From Pseudomonadota bacterium (lineage in GTDB: Bacteria; Pseudomonadota; Alphaproteobacteria; Sphingomonadales; Govanellaceae), in the NCBI GenBank assembly GCA_003577275.1, contig QEVO01000001.1, forward strand, positions 682,001 through 746,000: a DNA stretch of 64,000 bases, given 5' to 3'. Below the pieces are notes generated by a model that saw nothing but the letters and a program-made list of their open reading frames with translations, had not been told where the DNA came from and searched no databases. Each line of letters starts with the position of its first letter. The stretch's first letter is position 1. The translations under genes were made by a program, and so were the position numbers. Below, one piece after another: positions 43,442 through 51,657 of this stretch.

Positions 43442-45148
43442 ATGAAAATGAGCTTTGGCGAACGACTGATTGCCCTGTTGAAGGAAGAGGGGGTGTCCGC
43501 TCTTTATTCGCAGGGCGATCTCAGCATGAAGGACATCCAGAAGCACGCCGAGCTTGAGGGCCTGAAAATCATCGGCCCCCGTCATGAAGCGTCCGGCGTT
43601 TTCATGGCCATGGGCCATTATGTCCTGACCGGAAAACCGCAAGTGGCGTTGGGCGCCATTGGACCTGGACAGGCCAATCTGCTGCCCGCCGCGGTCACCG
43701 CCGCGCAGGAACATATTCCGGTTATTTTGATGGGGGCGCGCCGTCATGGGCGCGTTGACCGGTCCATTCGTCGCGGCCGCTGGCTTTACGCGCCCTTGAT
43801 GCCGATGTTCGACGCCGTTTGCAAGTTCACCGCCAAGGTTGATAGTTTGGACGTACTGGACGAAGTGGTGCGGGAAGCTTTCCGCCAAGCGCTATCGGGT
43901 ACGCCGGGGCCGGTTTACATCGAGTATGATTACAAGCTCAATGAAATAAGCGCAGATTTCTCGGATTTGCTGCCGCCGGCGCGCTATCGCGCCTTGCCGC
44001 AGCCCGCGCCCCAGTCATCCATATCCCAGGCGGCGGATTTGTTGCGCGCGGCAAAGTCCATCGTGTTGTTGGGGGGCGAGCGGGTGCATCACAGCCGCGC
44101 TCATGAGGCATTTGCCCGATTGGCGCGGTTGTTGAAATGCCCGGTTCTGACGACCTATGGCGGCACCGGCGCGTTGCCCGAAACCGATGAACAATGGCTG
44201 ATGTACATGAGCCGGGCCGGACAACAGGCGCTGGCGGATGCCGATGTTCTCTTGGCGGCGGGCACGTGTTTTCCGGAACTGGCCAATTATGGCCGGCTGC
44301 GGCATTTCAGCGCCAATGATAAGCATCGCCAAGTGATCGTGATCGAGCCGGATGCCGCCGCGGTGGGCGTCAACCGCCCGGTGGATATCGCGTTGGTGGG
44401 GGCGGTGGACCTGGTGCTGGAGCAATTGATTGCCGCCCTTGCCGGCGGCCCGGCATTTGCGCCGCATCGCCAGTTGCCGGCGTGGCGGCAAGATTATCTG
44501 CGGGAACGGCAAGCCATGTTGGACGGCTTGCCCAGAACCAACCGGATTTACCCTGGGCGGTTGATGGCGGAAGCACGCAAGGCGGTGCCGGAAGACGCCA
44601 TCATCGTGGTGGATGGCGGCTTGACCATGCTTTATCAGCATGCCTGCTTTCAAAAAACATCAACGGATTTTCTCTACACGGCGAATTTTTCTCACCTCGG
44701 TACGGGCCTCGGGCTTGCCATTGGCGCCGGGATCGCCACCCAGGGCCGCCGTCCCATTTGCTTGTTGAGCGGCGACGGCGCTTTGGGTTTTCACCTCATG
44801 GATTTTGAAACCGCGGTGCGGCACAAGTTGCCGCTGGTGGTCATTTTAAACGATGATCAGGCGCTGGGCGCGGAGATGGCGCAGCACATGGAGCATATCG
44901 GCCATCAAATTGAAGTCGCCTTCGGCCCGGTGCGCTACAGCGATATCGCCATCGCCATGGGCGGTTTTGGCGTCTATGTCGACAAGCTGGAAGACATCGT
45001 TCCCGCCGTGCGGCAGGCGTTCGCCTCCGGCCGTCCCGCCATCGTTCACGTGGCGACGGATCAGGATGCCAGTTACGCTTACATGCCGCCCTATATCGAG
45101 GAATTGGTCAGCTGGCTGGAGGCTGATCCCACGAGTGACGGCGCATGA
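43442..45148 (+). CDS. Thiamine pyrophosphate-dependent enzyme (acetolactate synthase-like), copy 1
   Basis: A 568-residue ThDP enzyme. The N-terminal domain has the catalytic Glu at position 49 in PRHEASGVFMA. The central domain runs about 195-330. The C-terminal PP domain binds ThDP through LLSGDGALGFHLMD with the following NDDQALG (in place of the usual NN). The ATG at 43442 (KMSFGERLIALL follows) is the likely start. It has no FAD or quinone motif and resembles the acetolactate-synthase/benzoylformate-decarboxylase group. It is a paralogue of the gene at 46640 with the same order of motifs. It should act on a 2-oxo acid; the aldehyde dehydrogenase beside it suggests decarboxylation to an aldehyde. 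Confidence 0.88.
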   Translation: MKMSFGERLIALLKEEGVSALYSQGDLSMKDIQKHAELEGLKIIGPRHEASGVFMAMGHYVLTGKPQVALGAIGPGQANLLPAAVTAAQEHIPVILMGARRHGRVDRSIRRGRWLYAPLMPMFDAVCKFTAKVDSLDVLDEVVREAFRQALSGTPGPVYIEYDYKLNEISADFSDLLPPARYRALPQPAPQSSISQAADLLRAAKSIVLLGGERVHHSRAHEAFARLARLLKCPVLTTYGGTGALPETDEQWLMYMSRAGQQALADADVLLAAGTCFPELANYGRLRHFSANDKHRQVIVIEPDAAAVGVNRPVDIALVGAVDLVLEQLIAALAGGPAFAPHRQLPAWRQDYLRERQAMLDGLPRTNRIYPGRLMAEARKAVPEDAIIVVDGGLTMLYQHACFQKTSTDFLYTANFSHLGTGLGLAIGAGIATQGRRPICLLSGDGALGFHLMDFETAVRHKLPLVVILNDDQALGAEMAQHMEHIGHQIEVAFGPVRYSDIAIAMGGFGVYVDKLEDIVPAVRQAFASGRPAIVHVATDQDASYAYMPPYIEELVSWLEADPTSDGA

Positions 45149-46617
45149 TGTCCCCCGCCGAACATTCCACTGATCGGGAATTCACGCGGATTGGCGCGCT
45201 CCTCAAGGCGCAGCGCCAAGCGTTTCTGGCGGATGGCGTTCCCGACCTTGCAACTCGTGTAGACCGGTTGAATCGGTTGGCGCGGCTGTTGTTGGATCAT
45301 CATGAGGAGATCGTCGCCACCGAATCGGAAGATTTCGGCGGCCGCGCGCCCACCTTGACCCGCGCCGCGGATATTCTGGGCGGGGTGGGCGTTGTCCTGT
45401 TCAACCGCGATCATCTGGCCGCCTGGATGTCGCCGCAGCCCGTTGACCTGCCGCCGGAAGCCGCCGGCATGCGCGCCGAGGTGCAGTATCAGCCCCTGGG
45501 CGTGGTGGGCGTGATCACCCCATGGAATGGCCCTTTCCTGCTGGCCACCATCGCCGCCGCCAACATCCTGGCGGCCGGTAATCGTCTGATGCTCAAGCCG
45601 TCGGAACTGGCGCCGGCGTCCGCCGCGCTCTTGGCTCGGCTGTTTGCGCGCTACTTTGATCCGCTGGAAGCGGTGGTGGTGGAAGGCGACGCCAACGTGT
45701 CCCAGGCTTTTGCCCGTCAGCCGTTTGACCACTTGTTGTTTACCGGCTCCAGCCGGGTGGGCCGCGAGGTGATGAAGGCGGCGGCGGAGAACCTGACGCC
45801 TGTCACCCTTGAACTGGGCGGCAAGTGCCCGGTGATCATCGGACGCAGCGCCGATGAGGCGGTGATGGCGGCGCGGCTTTCTTACAGCAAATTGATCTTC
45901 GGCGGTCAGGTGTGCGTGACGCCGGATTACGTCCTGGCGCCTCAAGGACAGGCGCGGCGCATTGCCGAGGCTGTCTTGGGCGCGGCGCGGCGGCAATATC
46001 CCACCGTCTCCGGCAACAAGGATTATACGGCGATCATCAATGATCGCCACGTCTCGCGGCTCCAAGGATTGCTGGAGGATGCCCGGCAAAAGGGGGCGGA
46101 GATTATCTCGGCCGCAACGCCGTCGCCGCTGCCCGCCAATGATCGCCGCCTGCCGTTATCTGTGGTGTTGGGCGCAACGGAAGACATGGGCGTCATGCAG
46201 GAAGAAATCTTCGGGCCCATTCTGCCGATCCTGGAGTATGATCACATCGCCGCCGCCATCGACTTCATCAACCGGCGGGATCGGCCGCTGGCGGCCTACT
46301 ATTTTGGCGCCGATGCCGATGAGCTGAAACAGGTTCAAGCTAGTATCTGGACCGGCAGCATGGTGATCAATGATGCGCTGTGCCAGATATTCTATGAAAC
46401 ATTGCCTTTTGGCGGCGTCGGGCCAAGCGGCATGGGCCGTTACCGGGGCTTTGAAGGCTTCAAAACCTTCTCCAATCAGCGGCCGGTGGTTTTTCAAAGT
46501 AATGCCGATGAAGCGCTGGCGGCGCAGCGGCCGCCCTATGCCGCCGGCCTGGAGACTTACTTGTTGAACGCCATTAACGGCCTGAAGGCGGCCTTTGCGT
46601 CTGCCGACGACAAGTAG
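45145..46617 (+). CDS. Aldehyde dehydrogenase (coniferyl-aldehyde-dehydrogenase-like)
   Basis: A 490-residue ALDH. TPWNGPFLLATI and KPSELAPAS bind NAD, TLELGGKCPVIIG holds the catalytic Glu, and FGGQVCVTPDYVLAP the catalytic Cys. The VCVTPDYVL wording is that of coniferyl aldehyde dehydrogenases and fatty-aldehyde types. It overlaps the upstream ThDP-enzyme gene by four bases and is followed by the second ThDP gene. It likely oxidises the aldehyde produced by one of them to an acid. Confidence 0.93.
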   Translation: MMSPAEHSTDREFTRIGALLKAQRQAFLADGVPDLATRVDRLNRLARLLLDHHEEIVATESEDFGGRAPTLTRAADILGGVGVVLFNRDHLAAWMSPQPVDLPPEAAGMRAEVQYQPLGVVGVITPWNGPFLLATIAAANILAAGNRLMLKPSELAPASAALLARLFARYFDPLEAVVVEGDANVSQAFARQPFDHLLFTGSSRVGREVMKAAAENLTPVTLELGGKCPVIIGRSADEAVMAARLSYSKLIFGGQVCVTPDYVLAPQGQARRIAEAVLGAARRQYPTVSGNKDYTAIINDRHVSRLQGLLEDARQKGAEIISAATPSPLPANDRRLPLSVVLGATEDMGVMQEEIFGPILPILEYDHIAAAIDFINRRDRPLAAYYFGADADELKQVQASIWTGSMVINDALCQIFYETLPFGGVGPSGMGRYRGFEGFKTFSNQRPVVFQSNADEALAAQRPPYAAGLETYLLNAINGLKAAFASADDK

Positions 46618-46639
46618 CCTGAATGCAGGAAGATCAATC

Positions 46640-48355
46640 ATGACCAGCAACCGCATGACTGCCGGCGAACGCATTGTCCAGTATCTGGCGCAAGAAGGCG
46701 TCAAGGTCATTTTCAGTCAGGGCGAATTGTCCTTGATGGACATTCAAAAGCACGCCTTGAAGCAGGGGCTGAAAATGGTGGGCCCGCGCCATGAATCGTC
46801 CGGCGTCTTCATGGCCGCCGCTTATTATCGCATGACGGGCGTGCCGCAAGTGGCCATGGGGGCGCAAGGGCCGGGCGTCGCCAATCTGCTGCCGGGCGCG
46901 GTAAACTGTCGCGAAGAGCACATCCCGATTGTGCTCATCGGCGCGTGCCGCCAGCATGAGTCCACCACCGGGGTCAGAACGGGCCGCTTTTTGCACAGCG
47001 GAACATTGCTGCCGGCTTTTGCGCAAGTATGCAAGTGGGCGGGCAAAATCCTGCATCCCCGCCAGGTGGATGAAATGATGCAGCAGGCGTTCCGCGAGGC
47101 CACCAGCGGCACCCCGGGACCAGTATACCTGGAAGTGGATTACGAGGGCCATCAACTGGCCCATGACTACGCGGAAATGCCGACGCCGGAACGCTATCGC
47201 CTGATCAAACAGGAGCCATCCCAATCATCCATTGCCCACGCCGTGGCCATGATCAAGGCGGCCCGCGCGCCGATGATCCTGGCGGGGGAGGAGGTGCAAA
47301 GCACCCGCACGTTTGAGGAATTGCATGCCTTATCGCGATTGATGAATTGCCCGGTGACCACGCCGATGATGGCGCGCGGCGTGATCAAGGAAACCGATGA
47401 CCACTTCATCGGCTTTAGCAGCGATACCATCAAGGAAGTGATTGCCGATGCGGACTTGGTTGTGGCGGTCGGCACGCGCATTCCCGAACACATCAATTAC
47501 GGCCGTCAGCGTCACTGGGCAGATAAAGACGCGGCGCGCCAATGGATCATGATCAACCCGGATCCCGCCGCTTTCGGCATCAACCGGCCGGTTGATCTTT
47601 CCATCTTGGGCAGATTGCCCGATGTGCTGCCGCTCTTGAACGCGGCGTTAAAACAGGCGGGCCCTCGGCCCATTCATCCAAAGCTTGCCGGATGGCGCGC
47701 CGCGTTCATTAAGGAGCGGCGCGATCGCATTGAAGCGGCACGCGGCAAACAGCCCATGCATCCCTATGAACTGATGGCGGTCGCTCGCGAGGCGGTGCCG
47801 GACGATGCCGTCATCGTCACCGAATGCGGTCTTACCGGCGTATATCTCAATGACGCTTTTGAACAGCGCAGCAACGATTATTTGTGGAATGTGACCTTTG
47901 GGTTGTTGGGGGCCGGATTGCCGCATGCCATCGGCGCCAAGTTGGCGGTGGGCGATCGGCCGGTCTGTTTGGTGACCGGGGATGGCGGGCTTGGCGTTCA
48001 CATCATGGAGCTGGAAACCGCCATCCGCCACCAGGTGCCGATCGTTATTATCGTCAATGACGATCAGTCTTTCGCCGCCGAGCTGGCGGCGCTTCATGCA
48101 AAAATGGGCGCGACGCCGGAAGCCCGCTTTGCCTACACGCGATTTGACCGGCTTATCGAATCTTTGGGCGGCCATGGCGAATATGTGGAAACCGCGGACA
48201 AGATCAAACCGGCCATTGAGCGCGCCTTCAAGTCAGGCAAGACCGCCTTGGTGCAAGTGCGGGTTGATGAGGATAGCGGTCTTAAATATCTGCCCCACGG
48301 CAATGCGGATCTCTTCAGCTGGGTGCACGAGGACGCCCGCCTGGCAAGGGGATAA
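46640..48355 (+). CDS. Thiamine pyrophosphate-dependent enzyme (acetolactate synthase-like), copy 2
   Basis: A 571-residue ThDP enzyme from ATG 46640 (TSNRMTAGERIVQYL follows, AGGAAG upstream). Glu at 52 in PRHESSGVFMA is the activator residue. ThDP is bound by LVTGDGGLGVHIMELE and NDDQSFA. The same N-terminal region as copy 1, FSQGELSLMDIQKHALKQG, matches SQGDLSMKDIQKHAELEG there. Divergence between the copies is high, so they are old paralogues, not a recent duplication. They may form a heteromeric enzyme or act on different 2-oxo acids. It is last in the operon. Confidence 0.9.
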   Translation: MTSNRMTAGERIVQYLAQEGVKVIFSQGELSLMDIQKHALKQGLKMVGPRHESSGVFMAAAYYRMTGVPQVAMGAQGPGVANLLPGAVNCREEHIPIVLIGACRQHESTTGVRTGRFLHSGTLLPAFAQVCKWAGKILHPRQVDEMMQQAFREATSGTPGPVYLEVDYEGHQLAHDYAEMPTPERYRLIKQEPSQSSIAHAVAMIKAARAPMILAGEEVQSTRTFEELHALSRLMNCPVTTPMMARGVIKETDDHFIGFSSDTIKEVIADADLVVAVGTRIPEHINYGRQRHWADKDAARQWIMINPDPAAFGINRPVDLSILGRLPDVLPLLNAALKQAGPRPIHPKLAGWRAAFIKERRDRIEAARGKQPMHPYELMAVAREAVPDDAVIVTECGLTGVYLNDAFEQRSNDYLWNVTFGLLGAGLPHAIGAKLAVGDRPVCLVTGDGGLGVHIMELETAIRHQVPIVIIVNDDQSFAAELAALHAKMGATPEARFAYTRFDRLIESLGGHGEYVETADKIKPAIERAFKSGKTALVQVRVDEDSGLKYLPHGNADLFSWVHEDARLARG

Positions 48356-48393
48356 GCGGCCATGAAATAGACTCTAGGCTTCAATGCCTGCGG

Positions 48394-49323
48394 TTATGGC
48401 TGCAAGGCGTGGGGAATTGCCGGATGACTGCGGCGGTATTTGTTGCTTGCCAAGCGCCGTTGCTCCACCAGCATGGTTTTAAGTTCCGTCCCCGATAGGC
48501 CCAACCCCTCGGCCATTTGCAGATCGCGCACCGCCAGATCATGGCTATCAAGCGCGGCATAGGATAAGCCGCGCTGCAGCCATGCCTCGGCATAGCGCGG
48601 ACGGCGTTCAATGGCGTCATCGAAATAGGCGATAGCCTTCACATGTCGTCCTTGGTCGGCATAAACCAGGCCGATCTCCAGCATGATCGCGGCATTGTCG
48701 CGTTCGATGGCCAATGCGCGTTGCAGATCGGCAAGAGCATCGCCGAAATTCTTCATTTCGCGATGGAGCGCGCCACGGCGATGGAGCGCCGTCTCATTGT
48801 CGGGGTCGAGGTGCAAGGCCTCGTTGTAATCGGCGAGGGCGGCAACTAAATTGCCCCGCAGTTTTTCGGTAAGGCCGCGATTGCTGAAATAACCGGAGAC
48901 GTCGGGCGCAAGATCAATGGCCCGGTTGAAATCGTCCATGGCCAATTCAAGATCGCCTTCATCGCGATAAAGACGGCCGCGTTCGCTCAAGGCCTTGTGG
49001 TGGTCAGGATCAAGCTCGATCGCCCGCGTTAAGTCTGCGATCGCCTCGCGGAATTTGCCGTAACCGGCCATGACGATGGCGCGATTGAAATAGGCGGCGC
49101 TGAGTTTTTGCACGCCAATCCCCGGGGTGGAAATCGCCCGCGTGCACGCGGCATAAACAAGCGTGGGATTTTTCTCGTCGCGACAGCCGCTGAAATCCGC
49201 CCCGCCGCCTGCTGGCGCCGGCGATGCCAGCAGCAGAACGGCGGCCGCCATTGGCAACGCCAGAGCCTTTCCGTGCCGCCGCGGCGCCGCGCGGTCGCGC
49301 TGTGGGGATTGACGGACCGCCAT
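48394..49323 (-). CDS. Tetratricopeptide repeat protein, exported
   Basis: About 309 residues from ATG 49323 (AVRQSPQRDR follows) with GGAGGAGG upstream. A hydrophobic segment, LPMAAAVLLLASPAPAGG (about residues 20-38), is a signal or anchor. Six or seven TPR units follow, such as AIADLTRAIELDPDHHKALS and ALADYNEALHLDPDNETAL. A scaffold or partner-binding role in the periplasm is likely. Cys pairs at FSGCRDE and AACTRA might form a disulfide. It is convergent with the ThDP operon and has no clear operon partner. Confidence 0.88.
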   Translation of the reverse strand: MAVRQSPQRDRAAPRRHGKALALPMAAAVLLLASPAPAGGGADFSGCRDEKNPTLVYAACTRAISTPGIGVQKLSAAYFNRAIVMAGYGKFREAIADLTRAIELDPDHHKALSERGRLYRDEGDLELAMDDFNRAIDLAPDVSGYFSNRGLTEKLRGNLVAALADYNEALHLDPDNETALHRRGALHREMKNFGDALADLQRALAIERDNAAIMLEIGLVYADQGRHVKAIAYFDDAIERRPRYAEAWLQRGLSYAALDSHDLAVRDLQMAEGLGLSGTELKTMLVEQRRLASNKYRRSHPAIPHALQP

Positions 49324-49452
49324 TGCGCCTCCTCCGCCGCCAAGTGATAACGTCAATCCGATCAGTATAGGTATGTTGCCGCCAGGGAGGCAAGGCTGCC
49401 TGGGCGAGCCATCAGCCCGCCGCATATTGAACGGCGGGGAAGAAATGCGCCG

Positions 49453-50058
49453 TTAAGGCGCTTTCGCGCGCGGTTTTTGCGCCGCTTCCACCAATGCGCG
49501 AATGGCCCAGCGCTTCACGCGTTGCGCCTCTCGTTCGTCCGTTTGCAGAACATCCTTGAATACCACCCGGGATTCGGTGCCGATGATCAGCGCCAGGATT
49601 TTGATCAAGGCGTCGAGCGCCGCTGGCTTGAATTGCTGGCGCGCCGGTTTCAGCGCCGCCTCGATCAACGGCGTACGGCGGTTCTGGCGCACGGGAAGAT
49701 CGGCGTCATCTTCGGCTCTCAATCCTCGCGTCACCGTGTGCGCCAACATCAGGCGCAGCGACGGCTCATTGGCCAGAATCATGTCATCAAGCGCCGCATC
49801 GACGCGAAAGAGGCGCGCCACGGGATCATCCGCCGGCAGATCATCGAACAACCCCTCGGCGTCGGGAAAGGCGATATCAAGCGACGCTTCCGTCAGCAGC
49901 GCTTCCACATTCGGAAAATAGCGATAGGCGGTGGCGCGGGACACCAGCGCCTCCTCGGCGATGTCCTCCAGGCTGGGGCGGTGGCCTTGGCGCATCAGCC
50001 GCGCGGCGGCCTGCAACAGATCCTTGCGGGTGCGGCTTTTCTGGTTGGGGCGGCCCAT
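49453..50058 (-). CDS. TetR family transcriptional regulator
   Basis: A 201-residue regulator. RKDLLQAAARLMRQGHRPSLEDIAEEALVSRATAYRYFPN (key part LEDIAEEALVSRATAYRYF, residues about 30-50) is the DNA-binding helix-turn-helix. The C-terminal domain is helical and alanine-rich. It ends 21 bases downstream of nothing and follows the SnoaL-like gene on the same strand by 21 bases, so the two probably share a transcript. It might regulate that gene or the divergent SRPBCC gene. Confidence 0.9.
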   Translation of the reverse strand: MGRPNQKSRTRKDLLQAAARLMRQGHRPSLEDIAEEALVSRATAYRYFPNVEALLTEASLDIAFPDAEGLFDDLPADDPVARLFRVDAALDDMILANEPSLRLMLAHTVTRGLRAEDDADLPVRQNRRTPLIEAALKPARQQFKPAALDALIKILALIIGTESRVVFKDVLQTDEREAQRVKRWAIRALVEAAQKPRAKAP

Positions 50059-50079
50059 CTCTTGCGCTGCCGTTCTTCG

Positions 50080-50532
50080 TCAATCTTGCGGCAGTTGTCG
50101 GATGATATCCGCTAAATCCACCCACACGTTTTCGCGCTTGATGTCGCCGCTATCGGTAAACTCGATGACGTGCAGCAGCCGGAATTTGAGCGGCCGGTTC
50201 TTGCCTTCCAGACCGAAAGGTTTGCCGGGCGCGGTGCCGCGCCACAGCGATTCGTCCACCATGAAATCGTCGCCGTAATAGCGCTTCAGCGTTGTAATCT
50301 CGCCGTCGGCCAGATCAGCGAACAAGGTCTCGTAAAAGGGGCGAGCGGCGGCGCGGCCGCAGGTAGGCCCCAAGGGCCAGCCGACGATATCGTGCTCTAC
50401 ATCCGGGGCCAGGGTCGCCAGCACGCCGGCCACGTCGTCGCGCGCCTCGTAACCGAAGTGTTCATCCATTTTGCGATCCATGTCGCTGCGGGTGATCGCC
50501 ACGTCTAAGGTTCCTTCTCTCTGTGCACTCAT
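50080..50532 (-). CDS. SnoaL-like / NTF2-fold protein
   Basis: About 150 residues from ATG 50532 (SAQREGTLDVAIT follows). DDVAGVLATLAPDVEHDIVGW, GRAAARPFYETLFADL and FRLLHVIEFTDSGDIKRENVWVD are the strand and helix pattern of the NTF2 superfamily. Such proteins act as small isomerases, hydrolases or ligand-binding domains. Active residues cannot be identified. It is upstream of the TetR gene. Confidence 0.75.
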   Translation of the reverse strand: MSAQREGTLDVAITRSDMDRKMDEHFGYEARDDVAGVLATLAPDVEHDIVGWPLGPTCGRAAARPFYETLFADLADGEITTLKRYYGDDFMVDESLWRGTAPGKPFGLEGKNRPLKFRLLHVIEFTDSGDIKRENVWVDLADIIRQLPQD

Positions 50533-50666
50533 CGGCAAGCAGGCAGTTTAATGAGACAAAAATCTCATGTCAATACTTATATCTTATGTTTTGAAATTCT
50601 ACTCCAGATGGGTAGTCTACGGTCCAAGCCCCTTATGCGCAGCACCCGACATTAATTCCAACGGAT

Positions 50667-51143
50667 ATGCCCATGACTACCCTGACCCATATCGAGCGGC
50701 GGCATACCATTACCTTGCCCCTGGATACGGCGGCGGCGTTTGCCCTCTTTACGCCCAAGGGCGAAATCGCCTGGGTCGATGATTGGCGGCCGGAGTTCCT
50801 CTACCCGCCGGATGGCGAACCGCGGGATGGCATGGTGTTTCGCACCGGCCACGGCGGCGAAACGACGCTCTGGGCGTGCGTCGCCTGGGAGCCTGAGGCT
50901 CACCATATGCGCTATGCGCGACTAACGCCGGAATCGCGGTTCGGGTTCGTCGATGTGGTCTGCCGCGCCCTGGCGCCGGACATGACCGCGGTGACGGTGG
51001 GCTACGACTACACCGCGCTCAGTCCGGCCGGACAGGCCTATCTGGATCGCCTGACCGAGGCGGAGTTCGCCGCCATGATCGATGCCTGGCGTGAGCTCAT
51101 TATGGCGCGGATCATCGCCGTCAGCGGCGGCGCCAAACGTTGA
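50667..51143 (+). CDS. SRPBCC family protein
   Basis: A 158-residue protein with the START/SRPBCC layout. ITLPLDTAAAFALFTPKGEIAWVDDW starts the fold, beta strands with MVFRTGHGGETTLWACVAWEP follow, and a long C-terminal helix LTEAEFAAMIDAWRELIMARI closes it. It should have a cavity for a lipid or aromatic ligand. The second ATG two codons in is also possible. Its last 23 bases overlap the convergent membrane protein gene. Confidence 0.8.
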   Translation: MPMTTLTHIERRHTITLPLDTAAAFALFTPKGEIAWVDDWRPEFLYPPDGEPRDGMVFRTGHGGETTLWACVAWEPEAHHMRYARLTPESRFGFVDVVCRALAPDMTAVTVGYDYTALSPAGQAYLDRLTEAEFAAMIDAWRELIMARIIAVSGGAKR

Positions 51144-51483
51144 CCAGGAACAACAGCGTGGCGACCAGGATCAGGAGCGAGCCGATGATGGCGACGCCAT
51201 GCTGGTTCTGCCGCACGGCGCAATAAATGCCCAACGGCATGGCCGCCGCGCCCGCCACGGCAAAGATAAAATGCGCCACCGCCAGCTTGTTCTTGGCGGC
51301 GAAATCGAGCCGGTAGCCGATGCCGAACAGCGCCAGCGTCGCCCAGCCGATGAGCAGCAGGTGGGAATGCATGGATTGCAGCGAGAAATCCTGAACCATC
51401 CCCATACTGATGCCGAAACCCATGCCGAGAACGGCGAACAGCGTGGCGACGAGAAAAAAATAGCGGTCAATATTCTGTGTCAT
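51121..51483 (-). CDS. Small membrane protein, heme-copper-oxidase subunit I-like segment
   Basis: About 120 residues from ATG 51483 (TQNIDRYFF follows), with four predicted membrane segments. SMHSHLLLIGWATLALFGIGYR recalls the His-containing helix of oxidase subunit I or NnrS-like proteins, but only a short part is present. No function is assigned. It overlaps the SRPBCC gene at its 3' end. Confidence 0.65.
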   Translation of the reverse strand: MTQNIDRYFFLVATLFAVLGMGFGISMGMVQDFSLQSMHSHLLLIGWATLALFGIGYRLDFAAKNKLAVAHFIFAVAGAAAMPLGIYCAVRQNQHGVAIIGSLLILVATLLFLVNVWRRR

Positions 51484-51591
51484 GCGAAAGCCCCCATTAT
51501 TGATGACAACAGGTCGCGCTGATTGAATCGTTATGTTTTTTGGTCCCTCCGGCGGACGGATGAAATATATATCACGGCTGGGGCATTTGAT

Positions 51592-51646
51592 GAAGTTGGG
51601 AATATCGGTAGGGTGGGTTAAGCGCATGCGAGCCCGCCACAACTTC
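51592..51646. repeat. Imperfect palindrome between genes (possible small repeat element)
   Basis: Outer arms GAAGTTG and CAACTTC are perfect. Inner GGTGGG pairs with CCCGCC with one wobble. It lies just before the end of the Fic gene, and no coding frame covers it. It could be a miniature repeat or a terminator structure. Confidence 0.45.
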
Positions 51647-51657
51647 CGGTCTTCAAC

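Noticed and set aside
36246..48390. Defined att sites for an island at tRNA-Arg
   Set aside because: No direct repeat of the tRNA 3' end and no integrase gene were found in the window.
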